DNA from: Peribacillus frigoritolerans
Lineage (GTDB): Bacteria > Bacillota > Bacilli > Bacillales > DSM-1321
NCBI GenBank assembly: GCA_030562215.1
Contig: JAUPFL010000001.1
Location: 2,654,501 to 2,718,500 of the forward strand
Direction: 5' to 3'
DNA: 64,000 nt
Shown here: piece by piece, positions 1 to 10,836 of the stretch
Numbering within the stretch: position 1 is the stretch's first letter
Layout: every line of letters starts with the position of its first letter
Translations under genes and position numbers: made by a program
Notes under the pieces: model-generated
Database searches by the model: none
The model's input: only the letters and a program-made list of their open reading frames with translations
Told to the model about the DNA's origin: nothing

Positions 1-9
1 GAATAAATC

Positions 10-213
10 ATGTTATATCCATCAATTGATTCTCTATTACTAAAAATCGATTCTAAATACTCACTTGTATCGGTGGCAGCTAAACGCGCCAGGGAAATGC
101 AAATTAAAGATAATTGCCTTGTAAAACCGGTTTCCCATAAAGCGGTAGGTCGTGCCCTTGAAGAAATTCATTCCGGTAAATTGACTTACGATAATTCTTA
201 CGAGGAAAACTAA
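10..213 (+). CDS. rpoZ: RNA polymerase omega subunit
   Basis: A 67-residue protein of the usual Bacillus omega length. It stabilises core RNA polymerase by clamping the beta-prime C-terminus. Visible family features are the N-terminal P-S-I-D-S-L segment, the A-K-R-A-R-E-M-Q helix (about residues 24-31) that contacts beta-prime, and the G-R-A-L-E-E-I helix near residue 47. The start is ATG; the window begins only 9 bases upstream, so its ribosome binding site and the neighbour (gmk in relatives) are outside. The next gene is coaBC, as in B. subtilis. The frame is intact. Confidence 0.95.
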   Translation: MLYPSIDSLLLKIDSKYSLVSVAAKRAREMQIKDNCLVKPVSHKAVGRALEEIHSGKLTYDNSYEEN

Positions 214-236
214 GAAAACACAGAGCTTGACCTATC

Positions 237-323
237 GGGCCTGACACCCTAAAGCAAACAGGAGCGTTACATTTGGAAAGTGCTTCCTTCCTGCGGCCAA
301 GGTGTCAGGCCTGTTTGTTTTGA
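237..323 (+). terminator. Large bipartite stem-loop after rpoZ
   Basis: An 11-base arm GGCCTGACACC (238-248) is the exact complement of GGTGTCAGGCC (301-311), enclosing about 52 bases; TGTTTGTTTTG follows. A second pair, CAAACAGG (255-262) and CCTGTTTG (310-317), overlaps the right arm and competes with the first. It probably terminates the rpoZ transcript. The GCCTGACACC core resembles REP-type palindromes common in Bacillus genomes, so it may be a mobile repeat reused as a terminator; that part is inference. Confidence 0.6.
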
Positions 324-432
324 TTTTTTAAATTAATGGGGGAATCCATTGGTTATTGCGCATTTCAAATGAAATTTCTTCGGTTTTCCGTCATAATTAG
401 AAAAAATAGAATGTACAGTTAGGGAAATTTGC

Positions 433-1641
433 ATGCTTATCGATAAAAAAGTACTTCTTTGTGTCACCGGCGGGATTGCTGTATATAAGGCTGCTGCCCT
501 GACAAGTAAATTAACTCAGGAAGGTGCTCATGTTAAAGTGATCATGAGTGAATCGGCACGTAAGTTCGTGACGCCGCTCACCTTTCAAGCACTTTCGAGA
601 AATGATGTGTACACAGATACTTTTGATGAGAAGGATTCTTCAGTCATTGCCCACATCGACTTGGCTGATTGGGCTGATATCATCCTTTTGGCTCCAGCTA
701 CAGCCAATGTCATTGGCAAAGTAGCCAATGGAATCGCGGATGATATGATCACTACCACACTATTGGCAACGGAAGCACCTGTTTGGGTTGCGCCGGCAAT
801 GAACGTGCACATGTACGCGCATCCAGCGGTTCAGAAAAATATGGAGACACTTCGGTCGTTTGGATACCAATTCATTGAACCGGGTGAAGGGTATTTGGCC
901 TGCGGATATGTAGGAAAAGGGCGATTGGAGGAACCTGAAACAATCGTAGAACACCTTAATCGATATTTCGGTGAACGCAAATCACAGCAACAGCCTCTTA
1001 AAGGAAAGAAATATTTGATAACGGCAGGACCGACACGTGAAGCGATTGATCCGGTGCGTTACGTGACGAATCATTCCAGCGGCAAAATGGGCTATGCCCT
1101 TGCCGAAGAGGCAATTGAAATGGGCGCTGAGGTGACTTTGATTACTGGCCCAGTGAACTTGACGCCACCTCCCGAGGCTAGAGTAATACCAGTGGAATCA
1201 GCAGCAGATATGTATGATGCGGTATTTGATCAGTTCGATACCATTGACGTCGTAATCATGACTGCTGCAGTGGCGGACTATAAACCGAAGATTTATCATA
1301 CTCAAAAGATGAAAAAGCAGCCAGGGGAAAATGTGATTGAATTTGAACGGACAAAGGATATCCTTAAGGAACTCGGTGAAAATAAAACTCATCAGATTTT
1401 GGTTGGCTTTGCGGCTGAAACGAACAACGTTGAAGAATACGCAAGAGGAAAATTAGTCAAAAAGAATGCAGATATGATCGTTGCCAATAATGTTACCGTC
1501 GCAGGGGCAGGATTTGGAACGGATACGAACATCGTGACCATTTACGATAAAAATGGAAGTGCGACCGAACTTCCAAAAATGAGTAAAGCGGATATAGCTA
1601 AAAGCATCCTGGCAGAAGTATCTCGCATGCAAAAGGAATGA
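433..1641 (+). CDS. coaBC: Bifunctional phosphopantothenoylcysteine decarboxylase / phosphopantothenate-cysteine ligase
   Basis: Makes 4'-phosphopantetheine for coenzyme A in two steps: CoaB joins cysteine to phosphopantothenate using CTP, and CoaC decarboxylates the product with FMN. The 402-residue length is typical. The N-terminal flavoprotein half has V-T-G-G-I-A-V-Y-K (about 11-19), A-P-A-T-A-N and A-P-A-M-N, the last being the decarboxylase substrate-binding motif. The C-terminal ligase half starts near residue 195 with G-P-T-R-E and includes N-H-S-S-G-K-M-G, A-A-V-A-D-Y and K-K-N-A-D. The start is ATG 433 behind an AGGGAA site. priA follows after 6 bases, suggesting cotranscription. 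The frame is intact. Confidence 0.96.
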   Translation: MLIDKKVLLCVTGGIAVYKAAALTSKLTQEGAHVKVIMSESARKFVTPLTFQALSRNDVYTDTFDEKDSSVIAHIDLADWADIILLAPATANVIGKVANGIADDMITTTLLATEAPVWVAPAMNVHMYAHPAVQKNMETLRSFGYQFIEPGEGYLACGYVGKGRLEEPETIVEHLNRYFGERKSQQQPLKGKKYLITAGPTREAIDPVRYVTNHSSGKMGYALAEEAIEMGAEVTLITGPVNLTPPPEARVIPVESAADMYDAVFDQFDTIDVVIMTAAVADYKPKIYHTQKMKKQPGENVIEFERTKDILKELGENKTHQILVGFAAETNNVEEYARGKLVKKNADMIVANNVTVAGAGFGTDTNIVTIYDKNGSATELPKMSKADIAKSILAEVSRMQKE

Positions 1642-1647
1642 TATCTT

Positions 1648-4058
1648 ATGGATATAGCATCCGTCATCGTGGATGTACCTGCTAAACAAACGGATCGAGA
1701 ATTCGACTATCGCATCCCTGAAAAGTGGAACCAAGTCATCAAGCCCGGAATGAGAGTCATCGTCCCATTCGGTCCAAGAATGGTGCAGGGGTTCGTCACA
1801 GGTTTAAAAGCTAAAAGCGATTTTGCGAAATTGCGCTTTATAAAGGAACCGATGGATTTGGAGCCCATCCTTAATGATGAATTGCTTCAGCTCGGTGACT
1901 GGTTGACCAAAAAGGCGATGTGTTTTAAAATTTCAGCGCTACAGGCCATGCTTCCGGCAGCGATGAAAGCAAAGTATGAAAAAGTTATTAAAGTCGTTGA
2001 AGATAAAGAGGATCAGCTCCCTCCCTTCATTCAAAACCTTTTCGGAAAAAATGATTCAATATCTTGGAAAGATGTGATTGAAGGGAGAATGCCTCCCTCT
2101 TCCAAAAGGAAATGCAAAATGGCAATCTTGAGCTCGTATATAATGTGAAAAACCGACTTAACAAGAAGACGGTCCGTGTCATAAAATCTTTGCTTTCCCC
2201 TAAGGAACTGAAAGAAATGGCATCAGCCATATCCAGCCATGCAAAAAAACAACAGGAACTCCTTCAATACTTTATTGAACATCAAGAACCCATTCCGTTA
2301 AAAGAATTGCTTGAATTGATGAACACATCAAGCGGTACCGTCAAATCCCTAGTGTCAAAAGGGGCCTTGGCTGAAATGGATCAAGAAATATACCGTGATC
2401 CTTATGAGAACCGTGTTTTCGAAAAATCCATTCCCTTTACACTAACAGCTGAACAAACAGCTGCATTGAAGCCTATCCAAGAGAAAATACATCATGATGA
2501 ACATGATGTATTCCTTCTATATGGTGTAACCGGCAGCGGGAAGACGGAAGTGTATCTGCAGGCAATTGCCTCTGTCATTGAAAAAGGGAAGGAAGCCATC
2601 ATGCTTGTACCTGAAATCTCCTTAACGCCACAGACGGTGAAGAGGTTTAAGGAACGATTTGGGGAGCAGGTAGCTGTCATGCATAGCGGTTTATCCGTAG
2701 GTGAAAAATATGATGAATGGCGGAAAATTCACCGTAAAGAAGTAAAAGTGGTGGTGGGGGCACGTTCCGCCGTGTTTGCTCCTTTTGAAAACCTGGGTCT
2801 GGTCATCATTGATGAAGAGCATGAATCCAGTTATAAGCAAGAAGAAACGCCAAGGTACCACGCGAGGGATGTTGCCATCGAAAGAGCAAAATCATATGGT
2901 TGCCCGGTTATTCTTGGCAGCGCCACACCTACACTTGAATCTTTTGCGCGAGCCAAGAAAAATGTCTATAAATTATTGACCCTTAGCCAGAGGATGAATA
3001 AAAATGCGTTGCCAGCAGTGGATATTGTAGATATGAGGGAAGAACTAAGAACTGGAAATCGTTCCATGTTTTCGGAGCTGCTCTTCACCAAGCTGAAAGA
3101 CCGGCTTGATAAGGGGGAGCAAACAGTCCTGATGCTAAATAAAAGGGGGCATTCTTCCTTTGTGATGTGCCGAAGCTGCGGATTGGTCATCAACTGCCCT
3201 AATTGTGACATTTCACTCACATATCATCGCTTTAATGATATAATGAAATGCCATTATTGTGGGTTTGAAGAGGGAATGCCTTCCGTTTGCCCTGAATGTG
3301 AAAGTGAACATATAAGGTTCTTCGGAACAGGCACTCAAAAGGTTGAAGAAGAACTTGCAAAAATCCTCCCGGAAGCAAGGGTCATACGAATGGATGTTGA
3401 CACGACGAGTAAGAAGGGTTCACATGAGCGATTGCTGAATGCCTTTGGTGAAGGAAAGGCCGATATATTGCTAGGTACCCAAATGATAGCCAAGGGTCTT
3501 GATTTTCCTAATATCACTCTTGTTGGAGTCCTTTCAGCCGATACAATGTTGCATCTACCTGATTTCCGTTCTTCGGAAAAGACATTTCAGCTGCTGACAC
3601 AGGTCAGCGGAAGGGCGGGACGTCATCAGCTTCCGGGTGAGGTGGTCATCCAAACCTATACGCCTGAGCACTATAGCATCGAGCTTTCTGCCCTGCAGGA
3701 TTATGATGCTTTTTATGAACGGGAGATGCATCTAAGGAGGCAAAGTCATTACCCTCCATATTATTATGTTGTCCTTATAACCGTTTCACATGAAGACTTA
3801 ATGAAGACGGTGAGTGTTACTGAGAAAATCACCAATTATTTAGGCTCGCGATTGAATCGGGATTCTATCGTACTAGGTCCGGTTGCTTCGCCCATTAGCC
3901 GAATCAACAATAGATATCGCTATCAATGTCTGATAAAATACAAACGAGAGCCGGACCTGAATCAGCATTTACGCACACTTTTAGAGCATTACCAAAAAGA
4001 AACCGCTCAGAATCATCTGCAGATTTCAATAGATTTAAATCCACAGATCATGATGTAA
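1648..4058 (+). CDS. priA: Primosomal replication restart helicase PriA (one sequence frameshift)
   Basis: A superfamily 2 helicase of about 800 residues that reloads the replisome at stalled forks. The N-terminal fork-binding domain lies before the break. The helicase core has Walker A G-V-T-G-S-G-K-T and the D-E-E-H box. A zinc domain supplies paired cysteines (C-R-S-C-G, C-P-N-C, C-H-Y-C, C-P-E-C). Helicase motifs G-T-Q-M-I-A-K-G-L-D-F and Q-V-S-G-R-A-G-R follow. One base is missing in the C run at about 2095-2097 (CCCC read as CCC); restoring it joins the two reading frames without a gap. The start is ATG 1648, six bases after coaBC. A terminator follows. Confidence 0.95.
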
Positions 4059-4081
4059 TTATTTAAGAGATGGATGATTAC

Positions 4082-4109
4082 CGCGAGCTGTTACAGCTTG
4101 CGTTTTTAT
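4082..4109 (+). terminator. Rho-independent terminator after priA
   Basis: The stem CGCGAGCTG / CAGCTTGCG has a TTA loop and is followed at once by a run of five T. It lies 24 bases past the priA stop and before the def ribosome binding site, so def may also need its own promoter. Confidence 0.75.
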
Positions 4110-4153
4110 ATAATGAAGTGTTGTTTTTCATATCTAGGAGGGTACCTTTAATT

Positions 4154-4639
4154 TTGGCTATTTTACCGATTGTTTTGTTTCCTGAAAAAATTTTACAACA
4201 AAAATGCGATAAAGTAACAAGTTTTGATAAAAAGTTGGCAAAGCTGTTAAATAACATGTATGAAACGATGGTGGAGGCGGATGGCGTTGGACTTGCAGCA
4301 CCTCAAATTGGCGTTAAAAAGCAAGTGGCCGTCGTTGAAATAGAGGAAGGATCAGGTGCAATCGAACTGATTAATCCGGAAGTGCTGGAATTGGAAGGCG
4401 AACAGACAGGTGTTGAAGGATGCTTGAGCTTCCCGAGTTTATATGGTGAAGTATCACGTCCTTACCGTGTCAAAGTCCGGGCACAAGACCGAAAAGGATC
4501 TTATTTCGAGATAGAAGCGGAGGATTTCCTTGCAAGGGCCCTTCTACACGAAATCGATCATCTGCAAGGAGTTTTATTTACAAGTAAGGTTTCCCGGTAT
4601 ATTTCGGAAGAAGAGTTAGAAAGGTATGGAGAAGAATGA
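4154..4639 (+). CDS. def: Peptide deformylase
   Basis: Removes the N-formyl group from nascent proteins with a metal-bound water. All three family motifs are present: [15 protein letters not shown] (metal-ligand Cys) and H-E-I-D-H (two metal-ligand His and the catalytic Glu). I chose TTG 4154, giving an N-terminus M-A-I-L-P-I-V like other deformylases and about 161 residues; a strong AGGAGG lies at 4136-4141. The frame is open further upstream, but that stretch is unlike the family and crosses the terminator. It overlaps fmt by four bases (ATGA), so the two enzymes acting on formyl-Met are translationally coupled. Confidence 0.94.
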   Translation: MAILPIVLFPEKILQQKCDKVTSFDKKLAKLLNNMYETMVEADGVGLAAPQIGVKKQVAVVEIEEGSGAIELINPEVLELEGEQTGVEGCLSFPSLYGEVSRPYRVKVRAQDRKGSYFEIEAEDFLARALLHEIDHLQGVLFTSKVSRYISEEELERYGEE

Positions 4640-5593
4640 CAAAAATAATTTTTATGGGTACACCGGACTTTTCAGTGCCGGTCTTGAAAAGAATCATAGA
4701 TGAAGGGTATGATGTGATCGCCGTTGTCACACAGCCCGATCGTCCAGTAGGCCGAAAAAAGGTGCTAACGCCGCCGCCAGTTAAAGTCGAAGCCGAAAAG
4801 CATGGGATACCCGTTTATCAGCCTGAAAAAATCCGTGAAAAAGAAGAACTTGAAAAAATCATTGCATTGAATGCTGACTTAGTGGTGACGGCGGCTTTCG
4901 GACAAATCCTTCCGAATGAATTGCTGGATGCCCCTAAGTACGGCTGTATTAATGTACATGCCTCCCTGCTTCCTGAACTTCGTGGAGGGGCGCCTATTCA
5001 TTATTCCATTTTACAGGGAAAGAAAAGACTGGGATAACCATAATGTATATGGCGGAAAAATTGGATGCCGGTGATATATTGACTCAGGCGGAAGTTACTA
5101 TAGAGGAAGAAGACAATGTTGGTACACTGCATGATAAATTAAGCAAGATAGGATCGGATTTACTTGCGGAGACACTTCCAAAACTTATAAATGAAGAGTT
5201 ACAGGCAATCAAGCAAGATGATGCTAAAGCATCTTTTGCGCCTAACATCAAACGGTCGGAGGAAAAAATCGACTGGTCGAAATCAGGGGAAGACATCTAT
5301 AACCATGTACGCGGCCTGAATCCTTGGCCTGTTGCTTATACAACCTTAGACGGTTCCATTATGAAAATTTGGCAAGTAAAGAAAATTGAAGATGGCAAAC
5401 AGGCCTTGCCGGGCACGGTCATCGATGTACAAAATGATGGTTTCATCGTTTCGACAGGCAATGAGACGGCAATACTAGTAACAGAACTGCAGCCTTCAGG
5501 AAAGAAAAAATGCCAGCGAAAGATTACTTGCGCGGAGCCGGATCGTTCATTAAAGCAGGCATGAAGTTAGGAGAACAGAATGAAGCAAACTAA
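4636..5593 (+). CDS. fmt: Methionyl-tRNA formyltransferase (two sequence frameshifts)
   Basis: Transfers formyl from 10-formyl-tetrahydrofolate to initiator Met-tRNA. Visible motifs are M-G-T-P-D-F at the N-terminus, the catalytic region [15 protein letters not shown], and the C-terminal anticodon-side domain with N-P-W-P-V-A. One A is missing near 5025 and one in the A run at 5505-5510. With both restored, the product is about 319 residues and ends at the stop 5591-5593, where it overlaps the start of rsmB by 14 bases. The overlap with def upstream and rsmB downstream indicates one operon. Confidence 0.94.
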
Positions 5594-6933
5594 AAAGGGA
5601 GTACGTGAAATCGCTCTCGATATTTTGGAATCTGTAGAGAAAAACCAATCTTACAGTAACCTATTATTGAACAACTTGATTAAAAAGCACCAGTTATCCG
5701 TCGTGGACAGTGGTTTGCTTACAGAAATAAGCTACGGTACCATCCAGCGGAAAATGACTTTGGATTATTTTTTGAACCCGTTTATTAAACAACCTAAAAA
5801 AACGCAAAGCTGGGTCATCAATTTACTTAGACTTTCCGTTTACCAAATGGTCTATTTAGATAAAGTGCCTGACCATGCAATCATTTTCGAGGCTGTCGAA
5901 ATTTCCAAAAAGCGCGGGCACAAGGGTACATCTTCGATGGTCAATGGTGTGCTTCGTAATATTCAAAGAAATGGTGTTCCTTCTTTAGGGGGAAATTAAA
6001 GATGATCTGGAACGGCTTTCCATAGAAGTAAGTCATCCTATTTGGCTGGTCCAGCGTTGGGTAGAGCAATTTGGTTATGAAAAAACCAAGGAAATGTGTG
6101 AAATCAACTTAACTGCGCCATTACAGACAGGACGGGTTAATCTAAAGAAGATTTCACGCCGTGAACTGATCAGCATATTAACGGAAGAAGGATATGATGT
6201 TGAAGCAAGTGAAGTCGTTCCCGAAGCAATCGTCAGCTATAAAGGGAATCTTGCTCATTCAGAAAGCTATAAAATGGGGTATTTATCGATTCAGGACGAG
6301 AGTTCAATGCTTGTTGCCCATGCATTGGGTGCGAATGAAAATGATGCTGTGCTCGATTGCTGTGCTGCACCTGGAGGAAAAACGACACATATCGCAGAAG
6401 GCTTGACCACAGGACAAGTATATGCGCTCGACCTTCATGAGCATAAGGTCAAGCTCATTAAAGAGCAGGCGGAGCGCCTGAAACTCAGAAACAATATTAA
6501 GACAATGGCCCTTGATAGCAGAAAAGTGCAAGAGCACTTTAATAAGGAAGGGTTTGACAGGATCTTGATCGATGCACCATGTTCCGGGTTGGGAGTAATG
6601 CGCCGGAAGCCTGATGTAAAGTATACTAAAACAAAAGATGATATAATGAAACTCTCAAGTATACAAAAACAATTATTGGAATCGGCTGCCCCGCTTGTTA
6701 AGCAAGGCGGACGGTTAGTATATAGTACCTGTACGGTGGATAAAGAAGAAAATGATAAAGTCGCTGCAGCATTTTTGGAAAGCCATCCGGATTTTGAAAG
6801 CGATGCGACCTTGTCCACAAGAATGCCTGAAAGCGTTCAGCCATATATCGAGGGTCATACGCTGCAAGTTTTTCCGCAATATTTTAGCAGTGACGGATTC
6901 TTTATTGCGAGTTTTAGAAAGAAGGTGCTGTAA
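5580..6933 (+). CDS. rsmB: 16S rRNA m5C967 methyltransferase RsmB (one sequence frameshift)
   Basis: Methylates C967 of 16S rRNA using S-adenosylmethionine. The N-terminal NusB-like RNA-binding domain covers about the first 140 residues. The catalytic domain has the SAM loop [11 protein letters not shown], the A-P-C-S-G-L-G cysteine and the second catalytic cysteine in Y-S-T-C-T. The break is in the G run at 5988-5992, where five G are read and four restore the frame; this is an insertion, the minority type here. The repaired length is about 450 residues, as in B. subtilis. It overlaps fmt at the start and rlmN by one base at the end. Confidence 0.94.
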
Positions 6934-8026
6934 TGGCAGAAATCACTAAATCATCTAGAGTAAGAAAAGACACGACACCAGAAAAACCATCGATCTACTC
7001 ATTGGAGCTTCACCAAATTAAAGAATGGCTTATTCAAAATGGAGAGAAGGCATTCCGGGCCGATCAAGTATATGACTGGCTTTATAAAAAACGTGTCTCC
7101 AGCTTTGAAGATATGTCCAACCTCTCGAAATCACTACGTGATAAGTTGGAGTCACAATTCACCTTCACTACATTGAAGACTTTAATTCAGCAAACGTCCA
7201 ATGACGGAACGATGAAGTTTTTATTTGAACTCCATGATGGATATTCGATTGAAACGGTGCTGATGCGTCATGAATATGGAAACTCCATTTGCGTGACAAC
7301 GCAGGTAGGGTGCAGAATTGGCTGTACATTCTGTGCGTCGACACTAGGCGGTTTAAAGCGGAATCTTGAATCAGGGGAAATTGTTGCCCAGGTCGTTAAA
7401 GTTCAGCAAGCACTTGATGAATCGGATGAACGTGTAAGTTCTGTCGTCATCATGGGAATCGGTGAACCGTTTGATAACTACGATAATATGATGTCATTCT
7501 TGAAGAATATAAACCATGAAAAGGGCTTGAACATCGGGGCGCGTCATATTACCGTTTCCACAAGTGGAATCATTCCTAAAATCTATAAGTTTGCCGAAGA
7601 AAGCATGCAAATAAACTTTGCTGTTTCCCTTCATGCACCGAATACGGAATTGAGAAGTAAATTGATGCCGATCAATAAGGCCTACAAACTTCCAGACTTG
7701 ATTGAAGCCATCAAATACTATACAGAAAAAACAGGTCGTCGTGTAAGTTTTGAATATGGTCTATTCGGTGGCGAAAATGATACAGTGGAGCACGCTGAAG
7801 AATTAGCAGCTTTAATAAAAGGGATAAAGTGCCATGTAAACTTAATACCGGTTAACTATGTACCGGAACGCAACTATGTACGAACACCTCGGGACCAAAT
7901 TTTTGAGTTTGAAAAACATTGAAGAAGCGCGGCATTAATGTAACGATCCGAAGGGAACAAGGCAGTGATATTGACGCAGCCTGCGGCCAGCTTCGGGCCA
8001 AGGAGCGTAAAGAAGAGACGAGGTGA
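6933..8026 (+). CDS. rlmN: Dual-specificity 23S rRNA/tRNA m2A methyltransferase RlmN (C-terminal frameshift)
   Basis: A radical-SAM enzyme that makes 2-methyladenosine at 23S A2503 and tRNA A37. The cluster motif is C-R-I-G-C-T-F-C, followed by M-G-I-G-E-P-F-D-N and N-P-V-N-Y-V. The frame appears to stop at 7922 because one A is missing in the A run 7912-7916. Restoring it adds about 34 residues containing A-A-C-G-Q-L, the second, methyl-carrying cysteine that catalysis requires. The true stop is 8024-8026, four bases before prpC. Without that cysteine the enzyme would be dead, so the repair is functionally significant. Confidence 0.94.
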
Positions 8027-8030
8027 CCCT

Positions 8031-8780
8031 ATGAGGGCAATATTTAAGACAGACCGTGGAAAAGTCCGCCAGCACAATGAAGATAATGGCGGAATCTTTA
8101 AGAACTCGGAAGGCGTTCGCCTTGCCATCGTTGCAGATGGCATGGGCGGCCACCGTGCCGGGGATGTAGCCAGTGCAATGACGATAGACCTTCTGAAAAA
8201 GGGCTGGGAAGTATCCAACGGAATCGAAACGGCAAATGATGCCGAAGATTGGCTTAAGCAGCAAATCTTCACGGTCAATCAGTTGCTTTTTGAACATGCA
8301 GAAGCGAATACGGAATGTAAGGGCATGGGGACCACCATTGTTGCGGCCATTTGCACCGACAAGTTTGCCACCATTGCCAACATCGGGGACAGCCGGTGTT
8401 ATTTGTATAATGAGAGCGGTTTTAAGCAGGTCACGGAAGATCACTCACTCGTTAACGAATTGGTCCGTTCCGGTCAGATTTCGAAAGAAGATGCCGAAAA
8501 CCATCCACGGAAAAATGTTTTATTACGAGCCTTGGGGACAGAAATGCAAGTGGAAATGGACATTATGACGGTCATCTTCGAAGAAAATGATTTACTATTG
8601 CTTTGTTCGGATGGATTGACGAATAAAGTGAGTGAACTGGAACTGGAAGAAACGGTAACCAATGCACAGTCACTTGAAGAAAAGGCGAATTCATTAATAG
8701 ATAAGGCCAATCACTACGGTGGGGAAGATAATATCACCCTTGTGCTTGTTCAATTTACTGAAGAAAGTGAAAGCAGGTGA
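8031..8780 (+). CDS. prpC: PP2C-type protein Ser/Thr phosphatase PrpC (Stp)
   Basis: A metal-dependent phosphatase that reverses PrkC phosphorylation. It is 249 residues with the usual PPM motifs: D-N-G-G near the N-terminus, V-A-D-G-M-G-G-H, G-M-G-T-T, G-D-S-R, D-H-S-L, C-S-D-G-L-T and G-G-E-D-N-I-T. The aspartates hold the two metals. I placed the start at ATG 8031, behind GAGGTG, rather than an in-frame start near 7965, because that extension lies inside the repaired rlmN tail. It sits 5 bases before prkC, the standard phosphatase-kinase pair. Confidence 0.95.
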   Translation: MRAIFKTDRGKVRQHNEDNGGIFKNSEGVRLAIVADGMGGHRAGDVASAMTIDLLKKGWEVSNGIETANDAEDWLKQQIFTVNQLLFEHAEANTECKGMGTTIVAAICTDKFATIANIGDSRCYLYNESGFKQVTEDHSLVNELVRSGQISKEDAENHPRKNVLLRALGTEMQVEMDIMTVIFEENDLLLLCSDGLTNKVSELELEETVTNAQSLEEKANSLIDKANHYGGEDNITLVLVQFTEESESR

Positions 8781-8785
8781 ATTGA

Positions 8786-10814
8786 ATGTTGATTGGTAGA
8801 AGAATCAACGGCCGTTATAAACTGATCGAGATGGTCGGCGGCGGCGGTATGGCGAATGTTTACCTTGCAAGGGATATGATCTTGGATAGGGATGTTGCAT
8901 TGAAAATACTTCGCATGGATTTTAATAATGACGAAGAGTTCATCAAGCGCTTCAATCGGGAAGCCCAATCGGCAACCAGTTTGGCCCATCCCAATATCGT
9001 AAGCATTTATGATGTTGGTGAAGAAGATTCCATCTATTATATTGTAATGGAATACGTTGACGGTTTTACACTTAAGCAATACATACAAAAATATTATCCA
9101 ATTCCAGTTGATGAAGCCTTGGATATCATGAGGCAAATCACGGCAGCGATTTCCCATGCCCATCATAATGGGATCATCCACCGTGACATCAAGCCACAGA
9201 ACATTTTGATTGATAAAGAAGGAACCGTCAAGATTACGGACTTTGGCATTGCATTGGCCCTAAGTGCAACAAACATAACGCAAACCAACGCAGTCTTGGG
9301 CTCGGTACATTATTTATCTCCGGAACAGGCCAGAGGCGGTATGGCAAATAAGAAATCGGACATTTATTCACTTGGCATCGTCATGTTTGAATTGTTGACG
9401 GGGAGATTGCCTTTTCGGGTGAATCAGCCGTGTCGATAGCTCTTAAACATTTACAATCTGAAACTCCTTCGCCAAAACGCTGGAACTCTGAAATACCCCA
9501 GAGTGTGGAAAATATTATCTTGAAAGCGACAGCCAAAGATTCATATTACCGCTATGAGAGCGTGGACTCGATGGAAGATGACATACGGACGTCACTTAAT
9601 CCGGAGCGTTCAAATGAACTGCCTTTTGCGATTCCCGAAGACCATGATGCAACAAAAGCCATCCCTGTCATTACGGATGATCAGCTTTCAAGCATCGATG
9701 AGACAATCATAAGGGGTCCTGAAAAAATACTTTAGTTTATGCGGACGATGAGGAAAGTGAATCAGAAGCAGAGAGTAAATCGAAAAAGAAACAGAAGAAA
9801 CAAAAGAAACAGAAAAAACAAAAAACAAGTCGGAACACAAAGGTAAAAAACGAAAGAACATGCCTGCAATCTTGGTGTCCACCTTTTTAGTTCTCGCACT
9901 GCTTGCTGTTTTATCTGTCACTGTTTTACCTCCCTCCTTGTCTCGAAGGAAGTGACGATCCCTGACCTTAAAGGGGAAGAATTGGATGACGCCATTACTG
10001 AATTGCTTGAATTGGATTTGGTCATTGGAGATACGATCGAGATTGAAGATGAAGAGGTTGAAGCTGGTCTTGTTATCAAAACCAACCCCAAGGAAGGTAA
10101 GACGGTGAAGGAAGGCGCAGAAATCGATATTTATCAAAGCGTTGGTAAAGAGACGATTTCATTGTCTAGCTATGAAGGTCGAGACTACTCAGATGTTAAA
10201 TCCCTGCTTGATAAAATGGGATTCAAAAACATAAGCGTGACTGAAAAATATGATGACAGTGCAGCCGGCACGATCATAGATCAATCTCCTTCGGGTGCCA
10301 CTGAAGTCGTACCATCCGAAACGGAGCTTGAGCTGACGGTCAGTAAAGGGGAAGATCTGCTGAGTTTGAAGAACTTAACGGGGTTCAATGAAGCTGGCCT
10401 TAATGATTATTCAAGCGAAAGTGGAATAAAGATTGATGTCGAAGAAGAAATCTATCACGATTCCGTGGCAGAGGGGCTAGTCATTTCCCAGTCACCCGAA
10501 CCTGATACGAAGGTGGAAAAGGGCAGTACAGTGAAAGTGGTCATTTCAAAAGGGAAAGAAGAAATTCCTCCCAAGAGTGTAACGGAGGAAGTCAAAATCG
10601 AGTATGATCCGGTTGAGCCAGGCAAAGCGCAAAAATCCAAATTTTCATCGAGGATATCAACAATAGCATGACTGAGCCTAAAGAAACATTCTTTATCGTG
10701 GAAGATGCCAAGAGAACGATCGAATTAACGGTTTCCCCGGATAAGAAAGCAGGATATAAAGTCATGCGGGACAATCAGGTCATCATCGACCAAGCCGTTT
10801 CATATCCAGAATAA
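8786..10814 (+). CDS. prkC: PASTA-domain Ser/Thr protein kinase PrkC (five sequence frameshifts)
   Basis: A membrane kinase that senses muropeptides, with roles in germination and cell-wall homeostasis. The cytoplasmic kinase domain has the glycine loop, Lys40 in [14 protein letters not shown] and D-F-G. A linker very rich in Lys and Gln runs from about 9775 to 9855. One membrane helix is encoded at about 9863-9930. Outside are three PASTA repeats and a C-terminal domain. Single bases are missing near 9412-9415 (T), 9722-9727 (A), 9810-9815 (A), 9932-9934 (C) and 10631-10635 (A). The repaired product is about 677 residues. rsgA follows after 22 bases. Confidence 0.93.
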
Positions 10815-10836
10815 ATCTAAGAATTAGAGTGTGGTT

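Noticed and set aside
585..812. Minus-strand reading frames inside coaBC and many other genes
   Set aside because: They lie opposite well-supported genes, lack ribosome binding sites and show no family features; they are shadows of coding sequence.
4070..4153. N-terminal extension of peptide deformylase
   Set aside because: The extra residues cross a terminator, are unlike the family, and a strong ribosome binding site lies downstream of them.
5580..6933. Split rsmB as two independent proteins (NusB-like and methyltransferase)
   Set aside because: Five G at 5988-5992 instead of four explains the break, and the joined sequence matches RsmB without a gap.
8786..10814. Several separate short genes in place of one kinase gene
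   Set aside because: The pieces read in order as one PrkC: kinase, Lys-rich linker, membrane helix, three PASTA repeats. Each junction is repaired by one base at a homopolymer.
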